NCBI RefSeq assembly: GCF_003843875.1
Contig: NZ_RKRF01000007.1
Span: forward strand, 248,001 to 312,000
Source: Aquisalibacillus elongatus
GTDB taxonomy: Bacteria; Bacillota; Bacilli; Bacillales; Alkalibacillaceae
Direction of reading: 5' to 3'
Length of the DNA: 64,000 nt
The translations under genes and the position numbers were made by a program. How positions within the stretch are numbered: the first letter of the stretch is position 1; every line of letters starts with the position of its first letter. Shown here piece after piece: positions 19,493 to 30,108 of this stretch. The notes under the pieces are model-generated. The model was given only the letters and a program-made list of their open reading frames with translations, did not search any database and was not told the origin of the DNA.

Positions 19493-19813
19493 ATGAAACA
19501 GCAATCGTGGATTATTTTATCGCTTGTTTTTGCACTTATTATTGCGGTCTTTGCTATTATTAATGTCGATACGGTAGAAGTTGACTTTCTGTTTATGACG
19601 ACAGATGCGCCATTAATTTTAGTTATATTACTGTCCGTACTGATGGGTACTTTACTAATAGTAGGGTTTAGTTTTTCAAGAATTTATAAGTTACAACGTG
19701 AAATTAAGGAGTTAAAAGCAGAAAATCAAAGATTGATAAAGCATCAACAAGAAGAAACAGGTGAGTCTATTGACGATTCAACAAATGACGAAAATGGTAA
19801 AGAAGAAGTTTAA
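19493..19813 (+). CDS. LapA-domain membrane protein (YrvD)
   Basis: This 106-aa protein has two N-terminal membrane helices (about 6-24 and 40-62). A basic amphipathic coil (YKLQREIKELKAENQRLIKH) and an acidic tail follow. This is the LapA/DUF1049 architecture. In Gram-positives its role is unknown; the lipopolysaccharide link comes from Gram-negative relatives. AAGGAG lies 8 nt before ATG 19493. A TATAAT at 19459-19464 may be its -10. It lies between secDF and recJ, as yrvD does in B. subtilis. Confidence 0.85.
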   Translation: MKQQSWIILSLVFALIIAVFAIINVDTVEVDFLFMTTDAPLILVILLSVLMGTLLIVGFSFSRIYKLQREIKELKAENQRLIKHQQEETGESIDDSTNDENGKEEV

Positions 19814-19826
19814 TATTAATATCTCA

Positions 19827-19855
19827 TTGATACCCCTGATGAGCTCTAGTATAAT
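19827..19855 (+). promoter_or_regulatory. Sigma-A promoter of recJ
   Basis: TTGATA (19827-19832) and TATAAT (19850-19855) are 17 bp apart. Start near 19862 gives a leader of about 15 nt. An inverted repeat (ACCCCTGATG 19832-19841 and CGTCAGGGGT 19861-19870) flanks the -10. Confidence 0.8.
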
Positions 19856-19876
19856 AATTTCGTCAGGGGTGAACTT

Positions 19877-22192
19877 ATGCTAGAAAGTAAAATGAATTGG
19901 GTCGTACATAAAGCAGAATATACACCAGATATAGATTTACCTGTTTCAAACGTCATAAAACGCATGTTAGCAAGAAGAGGTATTCAATCAACAGATGAAG
20001 CCAATCAATTTTTGCATGCGGATGTAAATGACTTACATGATCCTTTTCAATTTGAAGATATGAATAAAGTCGTAGATCGAGTTAATCAAGCGATTGTTAA
20101 TGAAGAGCAAATTTTAATATTTGGAGATTATGATGCTGACGGCGTTACGGCAACGTCCGTCTTAGTACGCACACTTCGTCAACTAGGAGCACAAGTTAAT
20201 TATTATATACCTAATCGCTTTACTGAAGGTTATGGACCAAATGAAGCGGCTTTTAAAGAGGCGAGTGCAGCTGGAATTAATTTAATCATTACAGTAGATA
20301 CGGGTATTGCAGCGCCGAATGAAGCTAAAGTGGCGAAAGAATTAGGAATGGATCTAATCATAACGGATCACCATGAAGAGCAGGATGAAATGCCTGAGGC
20401 TTTTGCCATCCTACATCCAAGATTAGCAAATAACTATCCATTTGATTATTTGGCAGGTGTAGGAGTCGCGTTTAAACTAGCACATGCTTTATTAGGTGAA
20501 ATCCCAAAAGAATTACTTGCATTAGTCGCAATCGGTACTGTAGCTGATTTAGTCCCGTTAAAAGGTGAAAATAGAGTCCTTGTTAAAAATGGATTAAAAG
20601 AACTCAAACATACTAATATTCCAGGACTTAGAGCGCTGATGGATGTTGGTAAAATAGAAGACCATGTGACAGAGGATTCTATTGGATTTATTCTTGGGCC
20701 TAGATTAAATGCGGTTGGACGGTTACAAGATGCTTCTTTGGCCGTAGATTTATTATTAGAAGAAGATGAAATGGTTGCTCAAGACATGGCTAGTGAAATT
20801 GACGAATTAAATAAGGAACGTCAAAAGATTGTATCAGAATTAGCTGAAGAAGCGTTTGAAGAAATCGAATCGCATTATCGAGATGATAAAGTTCTTGTTC
20901 TAGCTAAGGAAGGTTGGAATCCAGGCGTATTAGGGATCGTTGCTTCTCGGATCGTTAATAAATATTACAAACCTACAATCGTTTTAGGCATTGATCCTGA
21001 GACAAATGAAGCTAAAGGAAGTGCCAGAAGTATTCCTAACTATGACATCTTCAAAAATGGGATGGAACTAAGACATTTATTTTTACAGTTTGGTGGACAT
21101 GCTCAAGCAGCCGGTATGACTGTTTCAGTTGATCAGATAGATACGCTTAGACAAGCACTAAATAAGCAGGCTGATTCCATATTATCAGACGAAGATTTCC
21201 GTCCATCACTAGAGGTTGAAGGTGAAGTAGATTGGGAAGAAGTTGATTTAGATTTTCCTAGACAATTACAATATTTAGCACCGTATGGTATGGGGAATAC
21301 TAAACCATATTTTCAAATCAATCATTTAACATTAATGGATATACGTAAAATAGGTGCTAAAAAGAACCATATTAAACTCAATGCTCAAAGTGATTCTAAT
21401 CAAATTGAGATGGTAGGTTTTCAACTTGGGGACGTCGCTGATCAACTAACACCAGGTAGTAAGATTGATGTAGTGGGTGAGATAGAAGTTAACGAATGGA
21501 ATGGTCACCGTAAATTACAAATTAAATTAAAAGATATTAGGTGTTTGGAGACACAAGTCTTCGATTATCGTGGGAAAGATTTTTCATCAAAAATTCCAGT
21601 AGAAGATGGAACGACGATGATTTCATTTAATGGCCAATCAACGTTATCAGACCACACTGTTTTGGATTATCATACAGATATCCAAATAGTTAATGAGCGT
21701 TTAAAAACGACAGAATGTCTTATTTTTCTTGATCTACCACAACAACTAGACGATATAAGACATATACTTTCTCAAAATCAATATCAAGCCATTTATGCTT
21801 GCTTTCAAAATGATCATGGACAGTTTTTCTCATCAAACACTAACCGTGAACAGTTCAAGGTATTGTATACGGTGTTAGCTAAACATGAAAAGATCAATGA
21901 AAAACAAAAAGCACAGTTGGCACAAGCTAAGGGCTGGAGTCTAAAGCAATTGGATTTTATGCTGGAAGTGTTTTTTGAATTGAACTTTGTTACAATGAAC
22001 AATGGTGAGATAGTTCTACAGAAGAATACTCAACAACAACCATTAACGAATTCAAACACATATAGACAACAAATGGAAAAACTTGAAATTGAAAAAGTCT
22101 TATATTATTCCAAGACAGACGAATTGAAGCAATGGATGCTTGAAGCGATGATGCCTCAATTCAAGGAAGGAGAAGTTGTACATGGATTATAA
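19877..22192 (+). CDS. recJ: Single-stranded-DNA 5'-3' exonuclease RecJ
   Basis: RecJ is a DHH-superfamily nuclease that resects 5' ends in recombination and mismatch repair. The 771-aa product has [18 protein letters not shown] and ITDHHEE metal-binding motifs, the DHHA1 motif [10 protein letters not shown], then an OB-fold. A C-terminal Firmicutes-specific domain of about 200 residues follows. GGGGTGA lies 7 nt before ATG 19877. The end overlaps the apt start by 11 nt. Confidence 0.96.
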   Translation: MLESKMNWVVHKAEYTPDIDLPVSNVIKRMLARRGIQSTDEANQFLHADVNDLHDPFQFEDMNKVVDRVNQAIVNEEQILIFGDYDADGVTATSVLVRTLRQLGAQVNYYIPNRFTEGYGPNEAAFKEASAAGINLIITVDTGIAAPNEAKVAKELGMDLIITDHHEEQDEMPEAFAILHPRLANNYPFDYLAGVGVAFKLAHALLGEIPKELLALVAIGTVADLVPLKGENRVLVKNGLKELKHTNIPGLRALMDVGKIEDHVTEDSIGFILGPRLNAVGRLQDASLAVDLLLEEDEMVAQDMASEIDELNKERQKIVSELAEEAFEEIESHYRDDKVLVLAKEGWNPGVLGIVASRIVNKYYKPTIVLGIDPETNEAKGSARSIPNYDIFKNGMELRHLFLQFGGHAQAAGMTVSVDQIDTLRQALNKQADSILSDEDFRPSLEVEGEVDWEEVDLDFPRQLQYLAPYGMGNTKPYFQINHLTLMDIRKIGAKKNHIKLNAQSDSNQIEMVGFQLGDVADQLTPGSKIDVVGEIEVNEWNGHRKLQIKLKDIRCLETQVFDYRGKDFSSKIPVEDGTTMISFNGQSTLSDHTVLDYHTDIQIVNERLKTTECLIFLDLPQQLDDIRHILSQNQYQAIYACFQNDHGQFFSSNTNREQFKVLYTVLAKHEKINEKQKAQLAQAKGWSLKQLDFMLEVFFELNFVTMNNGEIVLQKNTQQQPLTNSNTYRQQMEKLEIEKVLYYSKTDELKQWMLEAMMPQFKEGEVVHGL

Positions 22193-22694
22193 AGAGTACA
22201 TTACGATTGTAGAGGATTGGCCAAAAGAAGGAATTAAATTTAAAGATATAACGACGCTAATGGATAATGGAACAGCGTTTAAATCTGCTGTCGATGAGAT
22301 TGTAGAATATGCTAAAAAGCAGGATGTAGATATTGTAGTAGGACCTGAAGCACGAGGGTTTATTGTAGGCTGCCCAGTTGCATATGCTCTAGAGATCGGG
22401 TTTGCGCCTGTGCGAAAAGAAGGCAAGCTGCCACGTGATGTGATCAAAGTTGATTATGGGCTAGAATACGGAGAAAACGTTCTAACACTTCATAAAGATG
22501 CGATCAAACCAGGTCAACGTGTGTTAATCATCGATGATTTACTAGCAACGGGTGGAACTGTAGAAGCATCGATTGATCTAGTGGAACAGTTAGGCGGCGA
22601 AGTTGCAGGCTGCGCCTTTTTAATTGAATTAACATACTTAAATGGTCGTGAAAAGCTTGAAGGGTACGATATTTTAACATTAATGCAATATTAA
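22182..22694 (+). CDS. apt: Adenine phosphoribosyltransferase
   Basis: Apt makes AMP from adenine and PRPP. The 170-aa protein has the PRPP loop [20 protein letters not shown] and the KEGKLP segment. Its length equals B. subtilis Apt. ATG 22182 ([14 protein letters not shown]) is 8 nt after GGAGAAG. The TTG at 22176 is rejected because it is too close to that site. It overlaps recJ and precedes relA, the conserved recJ-apt-relA order, although a strong hairpin separates apt from relA here. Confidence 0.97.
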   Translation: MDYKEYITIVEDWPKEGIKFKDITTLMDNGTAFKSAVDEIVEYAKKQDVDIVVGPEARGFIVGCPVAYALEIGFAPVRKEGKLPRDVIKVDYGLEYGENVLTLHKDAIKPGQRVLIIDDLLATGGTVEASIDLVEQLGGEVAGCAFLIELTYLNGREKLEGYDILTLMQY

Positions 22695-22700
22695 ATTATA

Positions 22701-22731
22701 TACCGGCTGGCTCCGATTGAGTCAGCCGGTA
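22701..22731 (+). terminator. Terminator-like hairpin after apt
   Basis: TACCGGCTGGCTC (22701-22713) pairs with GAGTCAGCCGGTA (22719-22731), with one G-T pair. The following T tract is weak. Confidence 0.75.
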
Positions 22732-22759
22732 TTGTAAACTAGAAAATAAAAAGGGCAAA

Positions 22760-22788
22760 TTGACTTTACAATTTTCGATATATTATTA
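22760..22788 (+). promoter_or_regulatory. Candidate promoter of relA
   Basis: TTGACT at 22760-22765 is followed by overlapping -10 candidates TATTAT (22781-22786, 15-bp spacer) and TTATTA (22783-22788, 17-bp spacer). Confidence 0.5.
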
Positions 22789-22848
22789 ATAATAAAACAA
22801 AGAACAAATTAGCAGACGACTTATGAATATGGATGACTAGGTGATTGT

Positions 22849-25041
22849 ATGGCAAAACATCAAACAAAGACAATTGAAGATGTATTAAATGATGCTAGCC
22901 GATATTTAAACGAAGAGCATACGTCTATGCTTCGTCTTGCCTTTGAGTACGCTGAAAAAGCTCATGAAGGTCAAGTTCGTAAATCGGGAGAGGCTTACAT
23001 TATACATCCAGTACAAGTTGCGGGAATTCTAGTTGAACTAGAGATGGATCCGGCAACAATTGCTAGTGGATTTTTACACGATGTATTAGAAGATACAGAA
23101 ATTTCGTTTGACGACTTAAAAGAAGATTTTAGTGAAGAAGTTGCATTATTAGTAGACGGTGTAACGAAATTAGGGAAAATTAAATATAAATCTAAAGAAG
23201 CACAACAAGCTGAGAACCACCGGAAAATGTTTGTCGCTATGGCTAAGGATATTCGTGTTATTTTAATAAAACTTGCCGACCGACTACATAATATGAGAAC
23301 GTTATCGCATTTACCAGAAAGTAAGCAAAGGCGAATTTCTAATGAAACACTCGAAATCTTTGCACCTTTAGCCCATCGCTTAGGTATTTCCACAATAAAA
23401 TGGGAACTTGAAGATACTGCTTTACGTTATATGAACCCACAACAATACTATCGAATTGTTCACTTAATGCGACAAAAAAGAGAAGAACGAGAAGAGTATA
23501 TCGAACAAGTCATCAATGAAATTAACTCACAGTTAGCAGATGTAAATATTACGGCTGAAATTTCAGGACGCCCTAAACACATTTATAGCATTTATCGAAA
23601 AATGGTTTACGATAAGAAGGATTTTAACGAAATTTACGACTTATTAGCCGTTCGTGTAATCGTGAAAAGCATTAAAGACTGTTATGCGGTTCTCGGTATT
23701 ATCCATACTTGTTGGAAACCGATGCCAGGTCGCTTTAAAGATTATATTGCCATGCCAAAGCCTAATTTGTATCAGTCTTTACACACGACAGTCATTGGAC
23801 CTAAAGGTGAACCATTAGAAGTTCAAATTAGAACACATGACATGCATGAAATTGCTGAATACGGTATTGCGGCACATTGGGCTTATAAAGAAGGTAAAAC
23901 CGGTGCTGAAAAACAAGAAGATATGTCACGTCAGTTGGCTTGGTTCCGAGAAATCTTAGAATGGCAAAACGAAACCAACGATGCTGAAGAGTTTATGGAA
24001 TCATTAAAGGTCGATTTCTTTTCTGATATGGTTTATGTTTTTACGCCTAATGGTGATGTTATTGAACTTCCGAGAGGCTCAGTTCCATTAGACTTTGCTT
24101 ATCGAATTCATACTGAAGTGGGTAATAAAACGATAGGTGCTAAAGTCAATGGCAAAATGGAGCCGCTTGATTATAAGCTTAAGACGGGTGACATTGTAGA
24201 GATGCTAACGTCTAAGCATTCCTATGGCCCATCAGAAGATTGGCTTAAGATCACACAAACGTCCCAAGCCAAAAATAAAATTAAACAATTCTTTAAGAAG
24301 CAACGTCGAGAAGAAAATGTTCAAAAAGGTCAAGAAGCCGTCGAATCTGAAATTAAAAATCTTGGATTTGAGCCGAAAGAAGTGTTAACGGACGAAAATA
24401 TTCAATTGGCACTTGATCGGTTCCATTTCAATAATACAGAGGACTTATACGCTGCAGTAGGATACCAAGGTGTCACGGCTCAACAAGTGGCTAACCGAGT
24501 TACAGAAAAACTAAGAGAGCAAGAAAAAGCCACTGACTTAGAGAATTCGATTAAAGAGATGCAGCAGGAAGTTGAAAACCGCAAAAATAATTCATCAGGT
24601 TCAGGCGTTGTCGTTGAAGGTGTAGACAATCTTCTAATCCGTTTATCTCGTTGTTGTAACCCTGTTCCGGGAGATCAAATTGTTGGTTTCATCACTAGAG
24701 GTCGAGGCGTATCCGTTCATCGGAGTGATTGCCCGAATATTTCGAATGAAGATGAAACGAGATTGATTAAAGTAGAATGGGACAAACGTCAAAATCAAAA
24801 AAGTTATAGTGTTGACTTAGAGATTAATGGGTTTGACAGAAGCGGATTATTAAATGAAATCTTACAAGTCGTTAACGAAACGAATACGAGCATTACAGCC
24901 GTCAACGGAAAATCAGATCGTAATAAAATGGCGACGATTAATTTAACAATTTTAATTCATAATGTTGAACATTTAAAGAAAATTGTTGATCGAATTAAGC
25001 AAATTAGAGATGTCTTCACAGTGCAACGAACGATTCACTAA
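22849..25041 (+). CDS. relA: Bifunctional (p)ppGpp synthetase/hydrolase Rel
   Basis: This 730-aa protein has an N-terminal HD hydrolase domain (GFLHDVLEDT, LADRLHNMRT) and a synthetase domain (GRPKHIYSIYRKM, AMPKPNLYQSLHTTV). A TGS domain (VFTPNGDVIELPRGS), a zinc-finger region with SRCCNPVPGD and a C-terminal ACT domain follow. The hydrolase residues are intact, so it both makes and degrades the alarmone, as expected for the long Firmicutes Rel. Start ATG 22849 has AGGTGA upstream. dtd follows after 15 nt. Confidence 0.97.
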   Translation: MAKHQTKTIEDVLNDASRYLNEEHTSMLRLAFEYAEKAHEGQVRKSGEAYIIHPVQVAGILVELEMDPATIASGFLHDVLEDTEISFDDLKEDFSEEVALLVDGVTKLGKIKYKSKEAQQAENHRKMFVAMAKDIRVILIKLADRLHNMRTLSHLPESKQRRISNETLEIFAPLAHRLGISTIKWELEDTALRYMNPQQYYRIVHLMRQKREEREEYIEQVINEINSQLADVNITAEISGRPKHIYSIYRKMVYDKKDFNEIYDLLAVRVIVKSIKDCYAVLGIIHTCWKPMPGRFKDYIAMPKPNLYQSLHTTVIGPKGEPLEVQIRTHDMHEIAEYGIAAHWAYKEGKTGAEKQEDMSRQLAWFREILEWQNETNDAEEFMESLKVDFFSDMVYVFTPNGDVIELPRGSVPLDFAYRIHTEVGNKTIGAKVNGKMEPLDYKLKTGDIVEMLTSKHSYGPSEDWLKITQTSQAKNKIKQFFKKQRREENVQKGQEAVESEIKNLGFEPKEVLTDENIQLALDRFHFNNTEDLYAAVGYQGVTAQQVANRVTEKLREQEKATDLENSIKEMQQEVENRKNNSSGSGVVVEGVDNLLIRLSRCCNPVPGDQIVGFITRGRGVSVHRSDCPNISNEDETRLIKVEWDKRQNQKSYSVDLEINGFDRSGLLNEILQVVNETNTSITAVNGKSDRNKMATINLTILIHNVEHLKKIVDRIKQIRDVFTVQRTIH

Positions 25042-25056
25042 GGAGTTAGATATGAA

Positions 25057-25500
25057 ATGAGAGCAGTTGTTCAACGAGTCACACAAGCGAGTGTGGATGT
25101 AAATGAAGAGACAACAGGTGATATTCAAGACGGCTTACTCGTTTTCTTAGGTGTCACACATGAAGATACAGATAAAGACGTAAAGTTTCTCGCTGATAAA
25201 GTTTCCAATTTAAGAATTTTTGAAGACGATGATGGAAAAATGAATCTGTCTGTCAAAGAAATTGGAGGCAAAGTCTTATCTATTTCTCAATTTACGCTGT
25301 ATGGTGATTGTAGAAAAGGAAGAAGACCTAACTTCATGCAAGCAGCAAAGCCTGATTTTGCTAATAATATGTACGAGAAGTTTAACGAGACTGTTAAAGA
25401 GCAAGGTGTACCTGTTGAAACTGGTGTATTCCAGGAGTATATGAAGGTTTCCTTATTAAATGATGGGCCTGTGACGTTAATCTTAGATACGGATCAGTAG
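25057..25500 (+). CDS. dtd: D-aminoacyl-tRNA deacylase
   Basis: Dtd hydrolyses D-aminoacyl-tRNAs, protecting translation. The 147-aa protein starts [13 protein letters not shown] and contains the two family motifs SQFTLYGD and [11 protein letters not shown], whose Gly-Pro forms the chiral-proofreading site. AAGGAG lies 12 nt before ATG 25057. It is cotranscribed with relA, and the promoter of the hisS T-box begins only 6 nt after its stop. Confidence 0.96.
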   Translation: MRAVVQRVTQASVDVNEETTGDIQDGLLVFLGVTHEDTDKDVKFLADKVSNLRIFEDDDGKMNLSVKEIGGKVLSISQFTLYGDCRKGRRPNFMQAAKPDFANNMYEKFNETVKEQGVPVETGVFQEYMKVSLLNDGPVTLILDTDQ

Positions 25501-25506
25501 AAATGC

Positions 25507-25535
25507 TTGACAAGAATTTAAAAGCGTCTTATGAT
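25507..25535 (+). promoter_or_regulatory. Sigma-A promoter of the hisS-aspS T-box
   Basis: TTGACA (25507-25512) and TATGAT (25530-25535) are 17 bp apart, a near-consensus promoter starting RNA at about 25542. Confidence 0.9.
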
Positions 25536-25541
25536 AAGAAA

Positions 25542-25812
25542 AACATTTAAATACGTAAAACCAATGAAGGAAAGAGTAGTAAAGTTTAACTTTACAGAGA
25601 GGGTTTATCGAGGCTGAAAATAAACCTAAAACGTTAGCTTTTACGAATGACATTCTGGAGGTGCTACATCGAAGCCGCTAATGGTAGTAGGTGTCAGCCG
25701 CGAAAAGCGTTAACTTAAACAAGTGAGAATGTATACACATTCTAACCAGGGTGGCAACACGGGTATATACTCGTCCCTATCAATGTCTTTAGACATTGAT
25801 AGGGACTTTTTT
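25542..25812 (+). ncRNA. T-box riboswitch controlling hisS-aspS, Asp-type by its key bases
   Basis: A roughly 270-nt leader has a T-box stem I with the AGAGTA loop-E motif near 25575. The specifier-loop strand is CGAATGACATT, with GAC at 25649-25651 followed by the usual purine. The T-box core is AACCAGGGTGGCAACACGGG (25744-25763). A terminator follows: GTCCCTATCAATGTCT (25773-25788) pairs perfectly with AGACATTGATAGGGAC (25791-25806), then T6. The antiterminator bulge is TGGC, which pairs with a G73-CCA end. That is the Asp tRNA, not bacterial His tRNA (C73). A His codon CAT overlaps the specifier at 25651-25653. Confidence 0.92.
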
Positions 25813-25892
25813 ATTTTAGAAGGTTCTGAATATAACCAGTGTTAAATGCAACATTTAGGTTTATAAAAAAATTTTAATTAGGAGGGCAAGCG

Positions 25893-27161
25893 ATGAATAT
25901 TCATGTTCCACGAGGTACAGAAGATTTATTACCGGAAGCAACTAGAAAATGGCAAGTCATTGAGGAGCGCTTAAACCATCTTGCGCAACTTTATAATTAT
26001 AAAGAAATTAGAACGCCCATTTTTGAACGAACAGAGCTATTCCAACGCGGCGTAGGAGACACAACCGATATTGTTCAAAAAGAGATGTATACATTTGAAG
26101 ATCGTGGTGGAAGAAGTCTAACTCTAAGACCAGAAGGCACAGCTTCGGTTGCAAGAGCGTATGTACAACATAAAATCCATGGGTCACCTGATCAACCGAC
26201 GAAGCTATATTACATGGGACCGATGTTCCGTTACGAACGTCCACAGCAAGGTCGAACTAGACAGTTTACTCAGTTCGGCATTGAAGCTATTGGAAGCGCC
26301 AGCCCAGCTATTGATGCTGAAGTTATGGCTTTTGCAATGGATTGCTATCAAGCATTAGGATTAAAGTCACTAAAACTAGTCCTAAACAGTCTAGGTGATC
26401 AGGAAAGTCGTCAAGCACACCGAAATGCTTTGATAGAACATTTTAAACCCGTTAAAGATGAACTATGCCAAGATTGTCAAAGTCGTTTAGAGAAGAATCC
26501 ACTTCGTCTATTAGATTGTAAAGTTGATCAAGATCACGACGCGATGAAAACAGCTCCATCGATTTTAGATCATCTAAACGAAGAATCATCCACTTATTTC
26601 GAAGAGGTTAAAAGACATCTTGATGAAATGGAAATTCCATACGTTGTGGATGATACATTAGTTCGTGGTTTAGATTACTATACGCACACAGCGTTTGAAA
26701 TTATGAGCGAAGCAGAAGGTTTTGGCTCAATTACAACACTTTCTGGCGGTGGTCGTTATAGTGGATTAATTGAAGAATTAGGCGGGCCAAGTATTTCAGG
26801 TATTGGGTTTGCCTTAAGTATAGAACGACTAATTATGGCATTGGATGCAGAAGAAATTGAGCTTGAACAAGATGAATCAGTAGATGCATATGTTATAGCC
26901 ATTGGACAAGAATCTAAATATAAAGCGTCTGATATTGTTTATAAACTTAGAAAAAATGGGATTAAAGTTGATCAGGATTATTTAGATAAAAAGGTTAAAG
27001 GTCAATTCAAAGCAGCTGATCGCCTAAGTGCTACATACGCTATTATTTTAGGTGAAGAAGAACTTGAACAAGGTGTAGCTAATGTTAAGAATTTAAAAAC
27101 AGGTGATCAAAAAACGATTGAATTTGACCAAATGACTGATGAAATTAAAGCAGGTTTTTAA
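25893..27161 (+). CDS. hisS: Histidyl-tRNA synthetase
   Basis: This class II synthetase is 422 aa. It has [10 protein letters not shown] at the N-terminus, motif 2 [19 protein letters not shown], the His-binding [11 protein letters not shown], motif 3 [12 protein letters not shown] and a C-terminal anticodon-binding domain. AGGAGGG lies 7 nt before ATG 25893. It is 12 nt from aspS, and both are governed by the upstream T-box. Confidence 0.97.
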   Translation: MNIHVPRGTEDLLPEATRKWQVIEERLNHLAQLYNYKEIRTPIFERTELFQRGVGDTTDIVQKEMYTFEDRGGRSLTLRPEGTASVARAYVQHKIHGSPDQPTKLYYMGPMFRYERPQQGRTRQFTQFGIEAIGSASPAIDAEVMAFAMDCYQALGLKSLKLVLNSLGDQESRQAHRNALIEHFKPVKDELCQDCQSRLEKNPLRLLDCKVDQDHDAMKTAPSILDHLNEESSTYFEEVKRHLDEMEIPYVVDDTLVRGLDYYTHTAFEIMSEAEGFGSITTLSGGGRYSGLIEELGGPSISGIGFALSIERLIMALDAEEIELEQDESVDAYVIAIGQESKYKASDIVYKLRKNGIKVDQDYLDKKVKGQFKAADRLSATYAIILGEEELEQGVANVKNLKTGDQKTIEFDQMTDEIKAGF

Positions 27162-27173
27162 GGAGGTAACATC

Positions 27174-28946
27174 ATGGGTAAACGAACACATAGTGGACAT
27201 TTGACATCAGAGTATGTTGAAGAAGACGTATTATTGAAAGGGTGGGTTCAAAAAAGAAGAGACTTGGGCGGTTTAATTTTCGTTGATCTTAGGGATCGTT
27301 CAGGTATTGTTCAAGTTGTTTTTAATCCAGATAACAATAAAGAAGCTTTAGAAGTAGCTGAAAAATTACGAAGTGAATTCGTCATTGAAGTTAAAGGTAC
27401 TGTCAAAAAACGTGATGAAGCAACCGTGAATCCCAAAATGAAAACAGGTGAGATTGAAGTTGTCGCACATGATGTAACGATCTTAAACCGTTCTAAAGCT
27501 CTTCCAATTCAGATTGAGGATGACACTGATGCAACAGAAGAAGTTCGACTTAAGTACCGTTACTTGGACCTAAGACGTCAAGAAATGCAAGAAACAATGA
27601 AATTACGTCACGAGATTTCCCAATCATTCCGACGATATTTAGGTCATCATGGGTTTTATGAAATGGAAACACCTATGTTAACAAAAAGTACGCCAGAAGG
27701 AGCTCGTGACTATTTAGTTCCAAGTCGTGTACACCCTGGTGAGTTTTACGCTCTACCACAATCACCACAATTATTTAAACAATTGTTAATGGTCTCTGGT
27801 TATGAGCGTTATTTTCAGATCACTCGTTGTTTTAGAGACGAAGATTTAAGAGCAGACCGCCAGCCAGAATTTACACAACTTGATATTGAAACATCTTTTA
27901 TGGACCAAGAAGAAATTATGGACCTAACAGAAGAGATGTTACAACAAGTTGTAAAAGATGTGAAAGATGTTGAAATCCCGACACCATTTCCACGTATGAC
28001 TTACGACGAAGCGATGGAGCGCTACGGCTCCGATAAACCAGATACACGCTTTGGTTTGGAATTAGTTAATGTAAATGATGTTGTGAAAAATAGCGGTTTT
28101 AATGTATTCAAGAGCGCAGTTGAATCGGGCGGTAAAGTAAGTGCAATCAATGTTAAAGGTGCTGCTGATCAGTTTTCAAGAAAAGACATTGATAAACTGA
28201 CAGAGGCTGTAAAAGTCTATGGCGCAAAAGGTCTGGCTTGGATTAAAGTTGATCAAGGTTCATTTACAGGTCCAATTGCTAAATTCTTTGAACAAGACGA
28301 AGTTGAAGCCCTATCTAATAAGCTAGATACAGAAGATCAAGATTTATTACTATTTGTAGCTGATAAAACGAATGTTGTTGCAGACAGTCTAGGTGCTTTA
28401 AGGTTAAAGCTAGGAAAAGAATTAGACATAATTGATGAATCAAAGCTTAATTTCTTATGGGTAACGGATTGGCCGTTGTTTGAATACGATGAAGATGAAA
28501 ATCGATATCATGCAGCGCACCACCCTTTCACGATGCCACAATTAACCGATATAGACAGAATTGAAGATGACCCAGCTAATGTTAAGGCACAAGCTTATGA
28601 TGTGGTTCTAAATGGTTATGAACTTGGTGGAGGTTCATTACGTATTTACGAAAAGGACCTACAAGCAAAAATGCTTAAAGCTTTAGGCTTTACTGAAGAA
28701 GAAGCAAATGAACAGTTTGGTTTCTTACTTGAAGCATTAGAGTTTGGCGCGCCTCCTCATGGCGGTATTGCTTTAGGGTTAGACCGAACGGTTATGATTT
28801 TAGCTGGAAAGACTAACTTAAGGGATACTATATTATTCCCTAAGACAGCTTCAGCATCAGATTTATTAACAGACGCGCCATCACAGGTGAGTTCTAATCA
28901 ATTAGATGAACTGAACTTAAAGCTTAATAAGAAGTCAGCAGAATAG
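27174..28946 (+). CDS. aspS: Aspartyl-tRNA synthetase
   Basis: The 590-aa bacterial-type AspRS has an N-terminal OB-fold anticodon domain ([19 protein letters not shown]) and a class II core with [20 protein letters not shown]. It has the bacterial GAD insertion and motif 3 [23 protein letters not shown] lies 6 nt before ATG 27174. It is second gene of the hisS-aspS operon. The genes for Asp-tRNA amidation (gatCAB) are not in the window, so whether it is discriminating cannot be judged from context. Confidence 0.97.
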   Translation: MGKRTHSGHLTSEYVEEDVLLKGWVQKRRDLGGLIFVDLRDRSGIVQVVFNPDNNKEALEVAEKLRSEFVIEVKGTVKKRDEATVNPKMKTGEIEVVAHDVTILNRSKALPIQIEDDTDATEEVRLKYRYLDLRRQEMQETMKLRHEISQSFRRYLGHHGFYEMETPMLTKSTPEGARDYLVPSRVHPGEFYALPQSPQLFKQLLMVSGYERYFQITRCFRDEDLRADRQPEFTQLDIETSFMDQEEIMDLTEEMLQQVVKDVKDVEIPTPFPRMTYDEAMERYGSDKPDTRFGLELVNVNDVVKNSGFNVFKSAVESGGKVSAINVKGAADQFSRKDIDKLTEAVKVYGAKGLAWIKVDQGSFTGPIAKFFEQDEVEALSNKLDTEDQDLLLFVADKTNVVADSLGALRLKLGKELDIIDESKLNFLWVTDWPLFEYDEDENRYHAAHHPFTMPQLTDIDRIEDDPANVKAQAYDVVLNGYELGGGSLRIYEKDLQAKMLKALGFTEEEANEQFGFLLEALEFGAPPHGGIALGLDRTVMILAGKTNLRDTILFPKTASASDLLTDAPSQVSSNQLDELNLKLNKKSAE

Positions 28947-28981
28947 GAAAAAAATACATCTAATTTACTACTTGTCTGTTG

Positions 28982-29010
28982 TTGAATTGATTTTTGTATT
29001 ATGCTATTAT
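28982..29010 (+). promoter_or_regulatory. Promoter of 6S RNA
   Basis: TTGAAT (28982-28987) and TATTAT (29005-29010) are 17 bp apart, with TGC directly before the -10. Predicted start is about 29017. Confidence 0.75.
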
Positions 29011-29016
29011 TCAATT

Positions 29017-29225
29017 ACACAAACAAATGAACACAAAAACAATCCTAATGTGTGCGTTGATCTTTACACGTTTTGACCGAACACTTATAGAAAAGGGAGT
29101 CTGTTGTTTCCATGCGGCGTAAATGCCTCATGTAGGACTTACAAAACATGGAACAGGACACCCACCTGCTTAGAGCGGGTTCAAAACTATAACCAGATTG
29201 ACGGCACAATTGGGATTGTTTTACA
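29017..29225 (+). ncRNA. ssrS: 6S RNA (RNA polymerase-binding regulator)
   Basis: A gene-free stretch right after aspS, where B. subtilis has bsrA (6S-1), is preceded by a good promoter. It can fold into one long interrupted hairpin. The ends pair (AACAATCC 29038-29045 with GGATTGTT 29213-29220). An upper stem pairs GTTTCCATG (29106-29114) with CATGGAAC (29147-29154), extended by GTC/GAC. A large unpaired centre lies between, with CACCCACCTGCTTAGAGCGGG on its 3' side. This is the promoter-mimic shape of 6S RNA, which sequesters sigma-A RNA polymerase. Exact ends are estimates. Confidence 0.78.
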
Positions 29226-29244
29226 TAATGAACGTTAAATTAAA

Positions 29245-29280
29245 AAGGCTATTTGCTTCTTGCAAATAGCCTTAACTTTT
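29245..29280. terminator. Bidirectional terminator, 6S RNA / rsfA-type gene
   Basis: AAGGCTATTTGC (29245-29256) pairs perfectly with GCAAATAGCCTT (29262-29273). T tracts follow on both strands, serving the convergent 6S RNA and the minus-strand regulator gene. Confidence 0.9.
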
Positions 29281-29289
29281 TGTTAGTTC

Positions 29290-29901
29290 TTATTTTGCGA
29301 TTTGTTGTAAGTTGCCATTCTTCTCCATTTTAAAAGCTGGTGAAGATAGGGAAGAATCATCATCTAACACAACCATTTTTCGAGCCCGTTCCATAATGGA
29401 TATGAAGGTTTGATAATCTTCTTGTAACGTTTCATATTCATTCTTTAATTTTTCGAGATCACGTTCTAATGACATGTTGTCTTCCTTCAGACGATCGTTT
29501 TCTTCTTTTAATTGCTCAACTTCCGCTGCATTGACTTTAACTTCGTTAGACTTTAATTCTTGTAACTGAGCAATAATCGAATCTATTGAAGGTGAGTCCG
29601 CATTTGAATAACTAGCCTTTGAAGCTACCGTTTTCATTTTTCGAGTCACGGCTTGTTTTTGTTTTTCAGATTGCTTGCGTTGTTTTCGTTGTCTTTTCGC
29701 TAAATCTATTGCTTTTTCATAGTTTTGGCGCACTTCTGCGTTCCAACGAAAACCACATGCCGCAGCCGTTCGATTTAGTTTATCTCCAACTTCTTCAAAC
29801 GCATTTAATTGAGTACTACCTTCTCTTATATGACGTAATACGGTTTCAGCGAGTAGTAAATCATCTTCATGAGACCATGCGTCCTGTCTTACTTTGACCA
29901 C
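29290..29901 (-). CDS. RsfA-family prespore transcriptional regulator
   Basis: This 203-aa protein has an N-terminal Myb/SANT-like DNA-binding region ([26 protein letters not shown]...[11 protein letters not shown]). A basic linker ([14 protein letters not shown]) and a coiled coil (about residues 120-170, [23 protein letters not shown]) follow. RsfA and YlbO-type proteins tune sigma-F/sigma-G genes in the forespore. The start is set at GTG 29901-29899, 9 nt after AAAAGGAG. The ATG nine bases upstream at 29910 directly abuts that site, too close for initiation. Which paralogue it is cannot be fixed from sequence alone. Confidence 0.82.
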   Translation of the reverse strand: MVKVRQDAWSHEDDLLLAETVLRHIREGSTQLNAFEEVGDKLNRTAAACGFRWNAEVRQNYEKAIDLAKRQRKQRKQSEKQKQAVTRKMKTVASKASYSNADSPSIDSIIAQLQELKSNEVKVNAAEVEQLKEENDRLKEDNMSLERDLEKLKNEYETLQEDYQTFISIMERARKMVVLDDDSSLSSPAFKMEKNGNLQQIAK

Positions 29902-30108
29902 AATTTTCATCTCCTTTTACTAGTGTTAGTGCTCTATTTCTATCATGCGCAATCTGAATTCAATATATACATATGTTTTAACTAAATTTTACAAGAAATG
30001 ATTTATATAAAGCTCAAATATTAGGTTTTAATACTATTATTCGCCAATAATCCTTCAATTATAGTAAAATAGAAAACTATAGGAGTTGTATGCTAAAGGA
30101 GTCAGATT

